64,000 nucleotides of DNA from Alteriqipengyuania abyssalis (GTDB lineage: Bacteria; Pseudomonadota; Alphaproteobacteria; Sphingomonadales; Sphingomonadaceae): positions 868,001-932,000 of the forward strand of contig NZ_JAHWXP010000002.1 in NCBI RefSeq assembly GCF_019857185.1, in the 5' to 3' direction. How positions within the stretch are numbered: the first letter of the stretch is position 1; each line of letters opens with the position of its first letter. Position numbers and translations under genes: made by a program. This document shows, piece by piece, positions 1 to 7,989 of this stretch. The notes beneath the pieces are model-generated. The model saw nothing but the letters and a program-made list of their open reading frames with translations, had not been told where the DNA came from and ran no database searches.

Positions 1-1221
1 GCCCGTCTCCTCGCCCAGCGCGGCGGCGACCCGCCGGTCGATCGCATCGAGGCCGGGCCGCGTCAGATAGAGCGCCGCTGCGGTCAAGACGAGCACCGCC
101 GCCACCGCGTAGCAGGCATAGGGCAGCCAGTGGGGCAGGGTGGTGCGCGCGTCGTCGTCCCACTCGGGATCGTCCTCAGCCTCATCCTCGGTCACCGCCA
201 CGCCGGCGGCGAGTTCCTTCTCACGCCGTTGGGCGAGCGCATAGCCGAGCACGCCAAGCCCGATCCCTGCGAGCAGGGCGAGCAGCGCCAGCGCAATGCG
301 GTCTTCCCGCTCTTCCTGCACCGCCAGCGCAGCTTCGAGCTGGAGGCGCGAGCGCCGCTCGCTCGCCGCCTCGGAGCGGGCTTCCATCTGCGCGCGCGCC
401 GCGTCGGCGGCGGCAGCGCGCCGTTCGCGCTCCGCCTCGTCGATCTCGGCCAGGCTGCGGCAGGGCAGGTCGTTGAGCTGGGCAGAGACCTTGTTGGCGC
501 GCAGGAACGGGAGCAGCTCTCGGTTGGAGACCGCGAAGTAGAACTCGGCATCGGTCCCGTCGCTTTCCGCGCCGAAGGAATTGACCCCCAGCACCCGCCC
601 GCAGGTATCGAGCAGCGGGCCGCCCGAATTGCCGCGCGCGATCGGTGCGGTGTGCAGGATCGTGTCGAACTGGCGGCTGGGCCGCTCCCCCGAAATGAAG
701 CCGCGGCTTTTTACCGGCGGCTGCGAGCGGACGATATCCTCGATGGAAAGACCCTGCGCGCGGTCGACATTCATCGGATAGCCGACCGAGGTCACCGAAT
801 CGCCGCTTGCCCCCGGTCGCCCGCCAACCAGCGTGAGCGGCGGCAGGCGCAGCGATCCCTCGATCGCGAGCAGGGCAAGATCGGTCCCCGGATCGACCGC
901 GACCACGCGTGCAAAGGCGGAGGCATCACCATCGGGCGGGATGATGCCGATCACCCGGTCCTCACCCAGCGTCCCTCCCGCCAGCGCCTCACGTACGACG
1001 TGGGCATTGGTGACGATCCGCTGCGGAGAAACCGCAAAGCCGGTCCCATGGCTGAGCGGGTAGAGCGACTCCCCGCCCTGGCTGTCGGTCCCCCTGGCGA
1101 AGATCACGATCCGCACCACACCGCGCGCGGCGGCGTCGATATCCGCAGGCTCGGCATGAGCGGGAGCGGGCATCGCGAGCGGCGCGATCAGCATGGCGAG
1201 CAGGATCAGGATTCGCATCAT
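1..1221 (-). CDS. Membrane-anchored trypsin-like serine protease (partial, runs off window start)
   Basis: The frame is open from the double-ATG start (MMRILILLAM) to base 1, giving 407 codons with no stop, so the C-terminus lies outside the window. An N-terminal signal peptide (about residues 1-23) precedes a chymotrypsin/DegP-like fold. The triad is visible: His74 (TNAHVV), Asp114 (PGTDLALL) and Ser199 (RGNSGGPL). No PDZ domain follows. Instead there is an Arg/Glu/Ala-rich stretch likely to be coiled coil (about 260-308), a membrane segment (about 309-329) and another near 364-386. It is therefore probably a periplasmic protease domain tethered to the inner membrane. It is divergent from ada. 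Family membership is secure; the substrate is unknown. Confidence 0.85.
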   Translation of the reverse strand, partial: MMRILILLAMLIAPLAMPAPAHAEPADIDAAARGVVRIVIFARGTDSQGGESLYPLSHGTGFAVSPQRIVTNAHVVREALAGGTLGEDRVIGIIPPDGDASAFARVVAVDPGTDLALLAIEGSLRLPPLTLVGGRPGASGDSVTSVGYPMNVDRAQGLSIEDIVRSQPPVKSRGFISGERPSRQFDTILHTAPIARGNSGGPLLDTCGRVLGVNSFGAESDGTDAEFYFAVSNRELLPFLRANKVSAQLNDLPCRSLAEIDEAERERRAAAADAARAQMEARSEAASERRSRLQLEAALAVQEEREDRIALALLALLAGIGLGVLGYALAQRREKELAAGVAVTEDEAEDDPEWDDDARTTLPHWLPYACYAVAAVLVLTAAALYLTRPGLDAIDRRVAAALGEETG

Positions 1222-1301
1222 CGGCGCTCTTTTGACCGCGCGCGGGTTTGGCCGCAAGCTTCGGGATGCGGTGGCTGCGCATTGTGTATAGGCCTTTCAC
1301 C

Positions 1302-2351
1302 ATGACGACCCGACCCGCCCCCTGCGATGCCGACGACGATATGCGCTGGGCCGCCGTGATGCGGCGCGACCGGGCGTGTGACGGGCAGTTCGTCACCGGC
1401 GTGCTGTCGACGGGTATCTATTGTCGGCCCAGCTGCGCCGCACGCCATCCTGCGCGATCCAACGTGCGCTTCTTCGTCGACGGGGCGCAGGCGCGTGCGG
1501 CTGGCCTCAGGCCCTGCAAGCGCTGCCTGCCCGACGACGTATCGCGAGACGAAGCGGCGGTGCGCGCCGCGATCGATTCGATCCGCAGCGGGGAAAGCGC
1601 AACGTTGAACGAACTGGGCGCGATCACCGGCTATTCGCCGACGCATTTCAGCCGCGTGTTCAAGCGCGCCACCGGCCTCTCGCCTGCCGCCTATGCGCGC
1701 GCGCTGAAGGAAGAACGCGCGCGAGACGCCTTGAGCGGTGCCGCGCGGGTGACCGATGCGATCTATGATGCGGGCTACGAGGCGCCGAGCCGCTTCTACG
1801 CCGCGATGGAAGGGAAACTGGGCATGAGTGCGAGCGCATGGAGGAATGGCGGACGCGGAGTGACGATCCGCTGGGCGGTGGTCGAGACCACGCTGGGCGC
1901 GATGCTCGTCGCGGCGACCGACAAGGGCGTATGCCGCCTCTCGTTCGACGAGGGCGAGGAAGATCTGCGCGGCCGCTTCCCACGGGCCGAACTGGCCGAG
2001 GGAGGCGCTGAGTTCTCAGACTTGCTCGAACGGGTGATCGCTGCGGTCGAGCGTCCGGGAATCGCGCAGGACATTCCGCTCGACGTCGCAGGCACCGCGT
2101 TTCAGGAAGTCTGCTGGAAGGCCTTGCGCGAAATTCCGCCGGGCGAGACGCGCAGCTATTCCGAGATTGCGGCGGCGGCGGGCAATCCAAAGGCGGTGCG
2201 CGCGGCAGGCAGTGCCAATGGGGCGAACAATGTCGCGGTGCTGATCCCCTGCCACCGGGTGATCCGCAGCGACGGCGGAATCGGTGGCTACGCCTATGGC
2301 ACCGCGATCAAGGAAGAGCTGCTGAAGCGGGAGCAGGGCGGCAAGGAGTAG
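1302..2351 (+). CDS. ada: Ada: methylphosphotriester/O6-methylguanine-DNA methyltransferase and activator
   Basis: The 349-aa length matches the Ada family (about 350). The N-terminal zinc domain has four cysteines (Cys41, Cys45, Cys72, Cys75 in YCRPSC and CKRC), where the phosphotriester methyl group is accepted in Ada proteins. An AraC-type helix-turn-helix follows (about 100-180, with SPTHFSRVFKRATG). The C-terminal methyltransferase domain carries the acceptor motif IPCHRVI. Known role: removes methyl groups from alkylated DNA and, once methylated on the N-domain, activates the adaptive response. ATG 1302 is preferred over an upstream in-frame start because it places the N-domain at the usual distance. 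No alkB or alkA gene is adjacent. Confidence 0.96.
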   Translation: MTTRPAPCDADDDMRWAAVMRRDRACDGQFVTGVLSTGIYCRPSCAARHPARSNVRFFVDGAQARAAGLRPCKRCLPDDVSRDEAAVRAAIDSIRSGESATLNELGAITGYSPTHFSRVFKRATGLSPAAYARALKEERARDALSGAARVTDAIYDAGYEAPSRFYAAMEGKLGMSASAWRNGGRGVTIRWAVVETTLGAMLVAATDKGVCRLSFDEGEEDLRGRFPRAELAEGGAEFSDLLERVIAAVERPGIAQDIPLDVAGTAFQEVCWKALREIPPGETRSYSEIAAAAGNPKAVRAAGSANGANNVAVLIPCHRVIRSDGGIGGYAYGTAIKEELLKREQGGKE

Positions 2352-2434
2352 GCGAGGCGGCGCAACGGGCAGCGCCCGGTACGCCGGCCCGTTTTCGATT
2401 GCCGGGGCCGGGCACCCCGGCCTAGTGTAGCTGC

Positions 2435-3418
2435 ATGTCCGCCCTCGACACCGTGCTGTCGCGCAGAACCCTGGCGACACTCGCGCCGCCCTTCGCGGTC
2501 GTCGCTGCTTTGGCGTTCGCGGCCAGCGGCTGGGCGGCGGCCAATCCCGGCATTGCTGCTTTATTGCTGTGCTGGATCGTGGCGGATGCGCTCGCGCTGG
2601 GCACGATCGCGAAACACGAAGCGCGTCGGCCCGGTGCGAAAGCGCTGTTGGGAGCCTTCGCCCTTGCCAGTCTGGTGCTGCTGATCGGCCCCCGCGGGCC
2701 GGTGCGCGATGCCATCATGGGCGTGCCTGCCGTCCCGCTGGCGCTGGGGCTTACGATCTTCTCCTACCTCGGCTGGTCAGGGCGGAAGGCATGGCAAGTG
2801 CGGCGCGGGGGCGGCTCGATGGAGGACGCGCTGGCGCAGGTCCTGCCGCGCCCGCTGGTCGCGCTGGCGCTGGCCGAAGCACGCGTGCTCCATCTCGCGC
2901 TGCTGAGCTGGCGGAGGCCCGCCGATGTGCCCGAGGGTGCCATCGGCTTTGCCTACCACCGCTATCTGGCGCCGATGATCTGGGTGCTGCTGGCCCTGCA
3001 GACGATCGAACTTTCGGTGGTCCACCTGCTGGTGATGCTGTGGAGCCCGACGGTCGCGTGGGTGCTGCTGGCGCTCAGCGTCTGGGGCGCGCTGTGGATC
3101 GTCGCCCTCTTGAAGAGCCTTTGGCTGCGTCCCGTTCTGCTGACGGACAAGGGCGTCCGGGTGCGTGCGGGGCTTCTCATCGATGTGCTGGTGCCATTCG
3201 ACCGGATCGCCGCAGTGCGCGGGCCTTCGGATGCGGCTGAGGTGAAGGCGAAAACCACGCTCAACGCGGCGCTGCTCGCCTGGCCGGACATCGTGTTCCA
3301 TCTGCACGAGCCCATGCGGGTGTCGGGTCCGCTGGGGCGGGAGCGGCTGGTCGACAAGGTGGCGTTCAAGCTCGACGATCCGGCTGCCTTCCACGAACAG
3401 CTCGGCAGGCTGCGCTAG
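2435..3418 (+). CDS. Multi-pass membrane protein of unknown function
   Basis: The 327-aa product has about six hydrophobic segments between residues 10 and 230 (two near the N-terminus, a pair around 70-115, and a strong pair around 180-230). A soluble tail of about 90 residues begins near LTDKGVRVRAGLL. The tail's strand-rich, short-loop character resembles bacterial PH-like tails of some membrane proteins, but this is only an impression. The gene ends convergently with the TetR gene, overlapping by 4 bases. I do not recognise a family, and no catalytic motif is evident. Confidence 0.75.
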   Translation: MSALDTVLSRRTLATLAPPFAVVAALAFAASGWAAANPGIAALLLCWIVADALALGTIAKHEARRPGAKALLGAFALASLVLLIGPRGPVRDAIMGVPAVPLALGLTIFSYLGWSGRKAWQVRRGGGSMEDALAQVLPRPLVALALAEARVLHLALLSWRRPADVPEGAIGFAYHRYLAPMIWVLLALQTIELSVVHLLVMLWSPTVAWVLLALSVWGALWIVALLKSLWLRPVLLTDKGVRVRAGLLIDVLVPFDRIAAVRGPSDAAEVKAKTTLNAALLAWPDIVFHLHEPMRVSGPLGRERLVDKVAFKLDDPAAFHEQLGRLR

Positions 3419-4011
3419 CGCCTGAAGATCGCCTGCGCGGCAAGATCGACGCAGGCTGCAAGATCCTTTTGCGCCGGAATGTCGTTGCCGAACAGCAGCG
3501 GCGAATAGAGCGGCGAATAGAGCAGGGCGAGTGCGGCGCGAGGCTCCACGCCTTCATGCAACTGCCCGGCCTTCGCCGCCCACGCGATCCGCCTGCGCGC
3601 CCAGTCGCGGCGCGGGTCGAGCCAGCGTTTGCGCACCGCGCTGGCCACTGCCGGGCTGTCGCGCCCACCGGCCAGCATGGCGGCGAACGCCCGGCCCGTG
3701 GGCCCGCGAAGCTGGTTCGCCATGCCCAATATCTGCGCGCGGAAATCCGCCTCGGCAGAGCCGGTGTCCTGCAGGTCGAGCGTTTCGTCGACCGCGGAAA
3801 AGAACGCGTCGATCGCCAGGTCGCTGCGCCCGTCCCACCAGCGATAGATCGTGCTCTTGCCCGTACCCGCCTCGCGCGCGACACCTTCGATGGTCAGCTT
3901 TTGATAGCCATCGCGGACCAGAATCTTGAGCGCTGCAATCAGGATTGCCTCGCGCGATTGCTCGCTGCGGGGGCGACCACGCGGCTTGGTGCTTTCAAAA
4001 GTTTCGGCCAT
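3415..4011 (-). CDS. TetR/AcrR family transcriptional regulator
   Basis: The 198-aa protein has a TetR N-terminal helix-turn-helix at about residues 20-65 (EAILIAALKILVRDGYQ, then the recognition-helix region GTGKSTIYRWW). The C-terminal ligand-binding domain is all-helical and of the type found in many proteobacterial TetR proteins. Its start codon lies inside a 32-bp near-perfect palindrome (4006-4037), which suggests autorepression. Bases 3500-3523 are a perfect 12-bp tandem duplication that encodes a repeated Leu-Tyr-Ser-Pro in the C-terminal domain. The gene sits downstream of and co-directional with the aldehyde dehydrogenase, separated by a hairpin, so that enzyme may or may not be a target. 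Confidence 0.9.
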   Translation of the reverse strand: MAETFESTKPRGRPRSEQSREAILIAALKILVRDGYQKLTIEGVAREAGTGKSTIYRWWDGRSDLAIDAFFSAVDETLDLQDTGSAEADFRAQILGMANQLRGPTGRAFAAMLAGGRDSPAVASAVRKRWLDPRRDWARRRIAWAAKAGQLHEGVEPRAALALLYSPLYSPLLFGNDIPAQKDLAACVDLAAQAIFRR

Positions 4012-4037
4012 GCGAAACGCTACCGTCTCGCATGGCC
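4006..4037. promoter_or_regulatory. Near-perfect 32-bp palindrome, probable TetR operator
   Basis: Outer arms GGCCATGCGA and TCGCATGGCC are perfectly complementary. The inner AACGCT/ACCGTC half-sites raise the match to 14 of 16 positions per half. Length, symmetry and the inner ACG/CGT core fit a TetR-family operator. It overlaps the start codon of the TetR gene (4011, reverse strand), so binding could block its own expression. Confidence 0.65.
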
Positions 4038-4046
4038 GATCACAAG

Positions 4047-4065
4047 CTCGCGCATGGTGCGCGAG
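4047..4065 (-). terminator. Hairpin after the aldehyde dehydrogenase gene
   Basis: A perfect 8-bp stem (CTCGCGCA / TGCGCGAG) with a 3-nt loop lies just past the aldehyde dehydrogenase stop codon on the reverse strand. There is only a weak T-rich stretch after it, so it may be a weak or Rho-assisted terminator. Confidence 0.35.
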
Positions 4066-4081
4066 TGCGGTTGGTTGGTGC

Positions 4082-5461
4082 TTACTCCGCGCCGACGAAG
4101 ATCGCCTTTGCGTTGGCGAATTCCTTCACGCCGAAGCCGCCATGCTCGCGCCCGTAGCCCGAGTTCTTGACCCCGCCGAACGGCATCGAGGGATCGGCAA
4201 GGCCAAAGGTGTTGATGAACACCATGCCGGTGTCGAAGTGCTTGCTGGCAAGCTCGATCGCGCGGTCGACATTCTTCGACATGATCCCGCCGCCAAGGCC
4301 ATAGCGGCTGTCGTTGGCGATCCGCATCGCATCCTCGTCGTCCTTCGCCTTGATCACGCTGGCGACGGGGCCGAACAGCTCGTCGTCATAGGCGGGCTGG
4401 CCGGGGGCGACATCGGTCAGGACGGTGGCGGGGTAGAAGGCGCCGGGGCCGTCGGGGATCGTGCCGCCGCAGGCGATCTTGGCGCCCTTCTCGACCGACT
4501 TGTCGACCTGTTCCTGCAGCGTCTTGCGCAGATCCTCGCGGGCCATCGGGCCCATGTCGGTATCGTCAGAGGTCGGATCGCCCGTCTTGATCGCCTCGAA
4601 CTTCGCGACGTATTTCTCGACGAATTCGTCGTAGACCTTCTCGGTCACGATGAAGCGCTTGCCCGCGATGCAGGTCTGGCCGTTGTTGTAGAGGCGCGCG
4701 GTGGCGCAGATGCCGACCGCCTTGTCGATGTCGGCATCCTCCAGCACCATGTAGGCATCGTTAGAGCCGAGCTCGAGCACGGTCTTCTTGAGCGCCTTGC
4801 CCGCTTCCTCCGCGATGTGCTGGCCCGCGCCGTCCGACCCGGTGAGCGTCACGCCGCGCACCTTGTCGTGCGCGATCAGTTCGTCCGACGTGTCGTGGTC
4901 GACCACCAGCACGGTGAACAGGTTTTCGGGCAGGCCGCCCTTGGTAAAGATCTCCGCGATCTTGAGCCCGCTGCCGGTGCAGTTCGCCGCGTGCTTCAGC
5001 AGCACGCCATTGCCGGTCATCAGGTTGGCGATCGCGTAGCGGATCACCTGGTAGGCGGGGAAGTTCCACGGCTGGATGCCGTAGATCACGCCGATGGGGG
5101 AGTAGGTGACGATGCCGCGCCCGGCATTGTTCGGGTCGCGCTTCTCGTCCGCCAGTTCCTTGGGGCCGTTGGCGGCGGTGTAGTCGCAGATCGCGGCGCA
5201 CAGCTCCACCTCGTCGCGGCTGTCGCGCAGCAGCTTGCCGACCTCTGCGGTCATCAGCTGGGCCAGCTCTTCCTTGTTGTCGCGCAGCGCCTTGCCGAGG
5301 CCCTTGATCACCTCGGCGCGCTCTTCGAGGCTGCGCAGCTTCCACTCGCTGAAAGCCTCATGGCAGGCATCGACCTTGGCGAAGGCCTCGTCCTTCGAGA
5401 GGTGGGCATAGCTGTCGATCTGCTCGCCGGTGGCGGGGTTGATGGTCGTAATATCAGTCAT
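4082..5461 (-). CDS. NAD(P)-dependent succinate-semialdehyde dehydrogenase (Sad/YneI-like)
   Basis: The 459-aa aldehyde dehydrogenase has general base Glu230 in LELGSND and nucleophile Cys264 in GQTCIAG. NFP and the KHAAN region (about 132-160) and the C-terminal PFGGVKNSGYGREHG stretch most resemble the short succinate-semialdehyde dehydrogenases of the Sad type. These oxidise succinate semialdehyde to succinate in GABA and related catabolism. Start ATG 5461 (MTDITTINPATG) fits the family N-terminus; an upstream extension is rejected. It is divergent from the siderophore-interacting protein gene. Substrate assignment is by family resemblance only. Confidence 0.88.
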   Translation of the reverse strand: MTDITTINPATGEQIDSYAHLSKDEAFAKVDACHEAFSEWKLRSLEERAEVIKGLGKALRDNKEELAQLMTAEVGKLLRDSRDEVELCAAICDYTAANGPKELADEKRDPNNAGRGIVTYSPIGVIYGIQPWNFPAYQVIRYAIANLMTGNGVLLKHAANCTGSGLKIAEIFTKGGLPENLFTVLVVDHDTSDELIAHDKVRGVTLTGSDGAGQHIAEEAGKALKKTVLELGSNDAYMVLEDADIDKAVGICATARLYNNGQTCIAGKRFIVTEKVYDEFVEKYVAKFEAIKTGDPTSDDTDMGPMAREDLRKTLQEQVDKSVEKGAKIACGGTIPDGPGAFYPATVLTDVAPGQPAYDDELFGPVASVIKAKDDEDAMRIANDSRYGLGGGIMSKNVDRAIELASKHFDTGMVFINTFGLADPSMPFGGVKNSGYGREHGGFGVKEFANAKAIFVGAE

Positions 5462-5555
5462 TGGGGGTAATCTTTCGTTTGGGGGTACTCCTGTCCAAGT
5501 CTCGCGACGGGCTCCCGTTCCAAGCCCACGCGAATTGCGCACCTGCCCCTCTCAT

Positions 5556-5578
5556 TGCAAATGAGAGTCGTTCGCATT
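5556..5578. promoter_or_regulatory. Fur-box-like operator
   Basis: The stretch contains GCAAATGAGA followed by GTCGTTCGCATT, which reads as interrupted inverted half-sites very close to the classical Fur site pattern (AATGAGAATCATT type). It lies in the gap between the divergent aldehyde dehydrogenase and siderophore-interacting genes, immediately before the latter. The expected role is iron-dependent repression of the siderophore-interacting protein. Confidence 0.65.
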
Positions 5579-5590
5579 ACATGGCCGGGC

Positions 5591-6346
5591 ATGAGCAACA
5601 GACCAGACCCCCGCGAACTCACCGTCATCAACCGCACCCGGATTACCCCCTCGCTCCAGCGCGTCACGCTGGGCGGGTCAGGGCTGGCGGGCTTTCCCGC
5701 AGACCAGCAGGGCGGCTACCTCAAGCTGTTCCTTGGCGAGGATGCCAAGGGCAAACCGATCGTGCGGACCTACACGATCCGCCACCAGCGCGAGACCGAG
5801 CTGGATATCGACTTTGCATTGCATGGCGACGACGCGGCGGGTCCAGCGACGAAATGGTCCCTGTCTGCCGAGCCGGGAAGCACGATCAGGGTCGGCGGCC
5901 CGGGCGCGGCGAAGCCGCTGCCCGAAGCGCACGATTTCTACCTGATTGCGGGCGACATGACCGCGCTGCCCGCGATTTCGGTCAACCTCGCGGCGCTGGC
6001 GGATGACGCGCGAGGGTTCGCCGCGATCGAGATCCAGAACGAAGCGGACAAGATCGAACTGGACGAGCCCGAGGGCGTGGAGATCTGCTGGCTGGTCAAC
6101 CGGGAGCCGGGCAGCCAGCCCGATCTGCTCGCCGACCAACTCCGCAGCGTCGATCTGCCGCAGGGCCGGGTGGCGGGTTGGGCCGCGTGCGAGTTCTCAG
6201 GCATGCGAAACCTGCGCGCCTTCCTGCGGGACGAGCTGGGCCTGCGTGGCCGCTCGCTCTACATCTCCAGCTACTGGAAGGCGGGCCTGATCGAGGACGA
6301 GCACAAGCTCGCCAAGCGCGAGGATGCGGAGGCGCAGCCGGCCTAG
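5591..6346 (+). CDS. Siderophore-interacting protein (FAD-dependent ferric-siderophore reductase)
   Basis: The 251-aa product matches the SIP family. It has an N-terminal flavin-binding barrel containing the RTYTIR motif (about residues 56-62) and a C-terminal NAD(P)H-binding half with GDMTALPAI. SIP enzymes use NAD(P)H to reduce ferric-siderophores and release iron in the cytoplasm. ATG 5591 is chosen because an earlier in-frame ATG (5561) lies inside the Fur-like box. Ribosome-binding sequence is weak. No TonB receptor or siderophore biosynthesis gene is adjacent. It overlaps the convergent photolyase by 4 bases. Confidence 0.9.
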   Translation: MSNRPDPRELTVINRTRITPSLQRVTLGGSGLAGFPADQQGGYLKLFLGEDAKGKPIVRTYTIRHQRETELDIDFALHGDDAAGPATKWSLSAEPGSTIRVGGPGAAKPLPEAHDFYLIAGDMTALPAISVNLAALADDARGFAAIEIQNEADKIELDEPEGVEICWLVNREPGSQPDLLADQLRSVDLPQGRVAGWAACEFSGMRNLRAFLRDELGLRGRSLYISSYWKAGLIEDEHKLAKREDAEAQPA

Positions 6347-7914
6347 TCGGCGCGCGCCCAGCCCTTCGCGGCGGGCTCCAGCGTTTCGAGGAAGTCTTGC
6401 GCGGTCTCCAGATAGGCGGCCTGTTTCTCCTCCCCCATCCGGTCCCAGTTGGAATAGATCCGCCCGATCCGGTGGTTGCTTTCCAGCGTGTCGCGATGGC
6501 GGTCCATGAAATGCCAGTAGAGCGCATTGAACGGGCACGCGCCGTCGCCCGTCTTCTTGCTCACCGAGTAGGCGCAATCCGAGCAGTAATTGCTCATTTT
6601 GTTGATGTAGTTGCCGGACGCCGCATAGGGCTTGCTCGCGAGCCTGCCGCCATCGGCATAGAGCACCATCGCGGCCACGTTGGGCAGTTCGACCCACTCA
6701 TAGGCGTCGGCGTAGACCACCAGGTACCAGTCCTGCACTTCGCGAGGGGAAATCCCTGCGATCAGGCAGAAATTGCCCAGCACCATCAGCCGCTGGATAT
6801 GATGTGCATGTGCATTGTCGCGCGTCGAGCGGATGCAGTCGGCGAGGCAGCGCATATCGGTCTCGCCGGTCCAGAAAAATTCGGGGAGGGCGCGCTGTGC
6901 ATTGAGCGCGTTCGCCTTCTGGAGATGCGGCATGTGCAGCCAGTAGAACCCGCGGACATATTCGCGCCAGCCGATCAGCTGGCGGATGAACCCTTCGACG
7001 CTGTTGAGCGGGGCCTTGCCATCCTTGTATGCTGTCTCGGCACGCTGGCACAGGTCGAGCGGGTCGAGCAGGCCGAGATTGAGGCTGGTCGACAGCATCG
7101 AGTGGAACAGGTCGTCCTGCCCGTGGACCATCGCGTCCTGGTAGGGGCCGAAGCACGCGATCCGCTCGGCGAAGAACGCGTCGGCGGCTTCTTCCGCCTG
7201 ATCGCGCGTTACCGGCCAGCCGAAGCTCTCGAGGCTCCCGAAATGGTCGCCGAACTTCTCCTCGACCAGATCGATGCATTCGCGGGTGATCTCGTCGGGC
7301 TTGAATAGCGGGCGCTCCGGCGCCTCAAGCCCTTCCTTGGGTGGCTTGCGGTTCTCGCTGTCGTAGTTCCACTCGCCGCCCTCGGGCTTGTCGCCATCCA
7401 TCAGCAGCCCGGTCTTGCGCCGCATTTCGCGGTAGAAGAACTCCATGCGCAGACTGTCGCGATCCTCCGCCCAGTCGCGAAAATCGGCCAGCGAGCAGAT
7501 GAAGCGGTCGTCGGGCAGGATTTCCACCTCGCAGGCGAACTTGTCGGGCCATTCCTCGATGGCCTGCTGCACGCGCCATTCGCCCGCCTCGACCACGTGG
7601 ATCGCGCGCGGATCGTGCCGCTCAATTGCGCGCGCGACCTCGCCGGTGAAGCTGCCCGCATTGTCCGGATCAGTCAGCTTGACGTAATCGACGGTCCACC
7701 CCGCATCGCGCAGTTCGGCTGCGAAGTGGCGCATGGCGGAGAAGATCAGCGCGATCTTCTGCTTGTGATGGCGCACATAGGTCGCCTCGTCCCACACCTC
7801 CATCATCAGGATGACGGTGTCGTCCTTTGTGCGCCCTCGCAGCGAGGCGATGGTTCGGGTCAGCTGGTCGCCCAGGATGGGGACGAGAACGGGGCGTTCG
7901 GCGGGGGATGGCAT
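6343..7914 (-). CDS. Prokaryotic FeS photolyase, (6-4)-type (PhrB/CryPro family)
   Basis: The 523-aa protein belongs to the deoxyribodipyrimidine photolyase-related (FeS-BCP) family. The N-terminal antenna-binding Rossmann domain begins PVLVPILGDQL, and a large helical FAD domain follows. Cysteines in RCLADC, YCSDC and ACPF match the pattern of ligands for the [4Fe-4S] cluster that defines the family. Known members repair UV-induced (6-4) photoproducts in a light-dependent way. ATG 7914 is used because the codon before it is TTG. The gene is convergent with the SIP gene. Repair versus photoreceptor function cannot be settled from sequence. Confidence 0.9.
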   Translation of the reverse strand: MPSPAERPVLVPILGDQLTRTIASLRGRTKDDTVILMMEVWDEATYVRHHKQKIALIFSAMRHFAAELRDAGWTVDYVKLTDPDNAGSFTGEVARAIERHDPRAIHVVEAGEWRVQQAIEEWPDKFACEVEILPDDRFICSLADFRDWAEDRDSLRMEFFYREMRRKTGLLMDGDKPEGGEWNYDSENRKPPKEGLEAPERPLFKPDEITRECIDLVEEKFGDHFGSLESFGWPVTRDQAEEAADAFFAERIACFGPYQDAMVHGQDDLFHSMLSTSLNLGLLDPLDLCQRAETAYKDGKAPLNSVEGFIRQLIGWREYVRGFYWLHMPHLQKANALNAQRALPEFFWTGETDMRCLADCIRSTRDNAHAHHIQRLMVLGNFCLIAGISPREVQDWYLVVYADAYEWVELPNVAAMVLYADGGRLASKPYAASGNYINKMSNYCSDCAYSVSKKTGDGACPFNALYWHFMDRHRDTLESNHRIGRIYSNWDRMGEEKQAAYLETAQDFLETLEPAAKGWARAD

Positions 7915-7989
7915 CAACGGTCAATCGGCAGGGAGCCGCAGTGTTCCGATCTCCGCAGGATGGACCCTCGCGGACGCGCATTCACGACC

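Noticed and set aside
130-1305. Plus-strand open frame of 391 codons at the window start
   Set aside because: The opposite strand encodes a serine protease with an intact catalytic triad; the plus-strand translation has no recognisable features.
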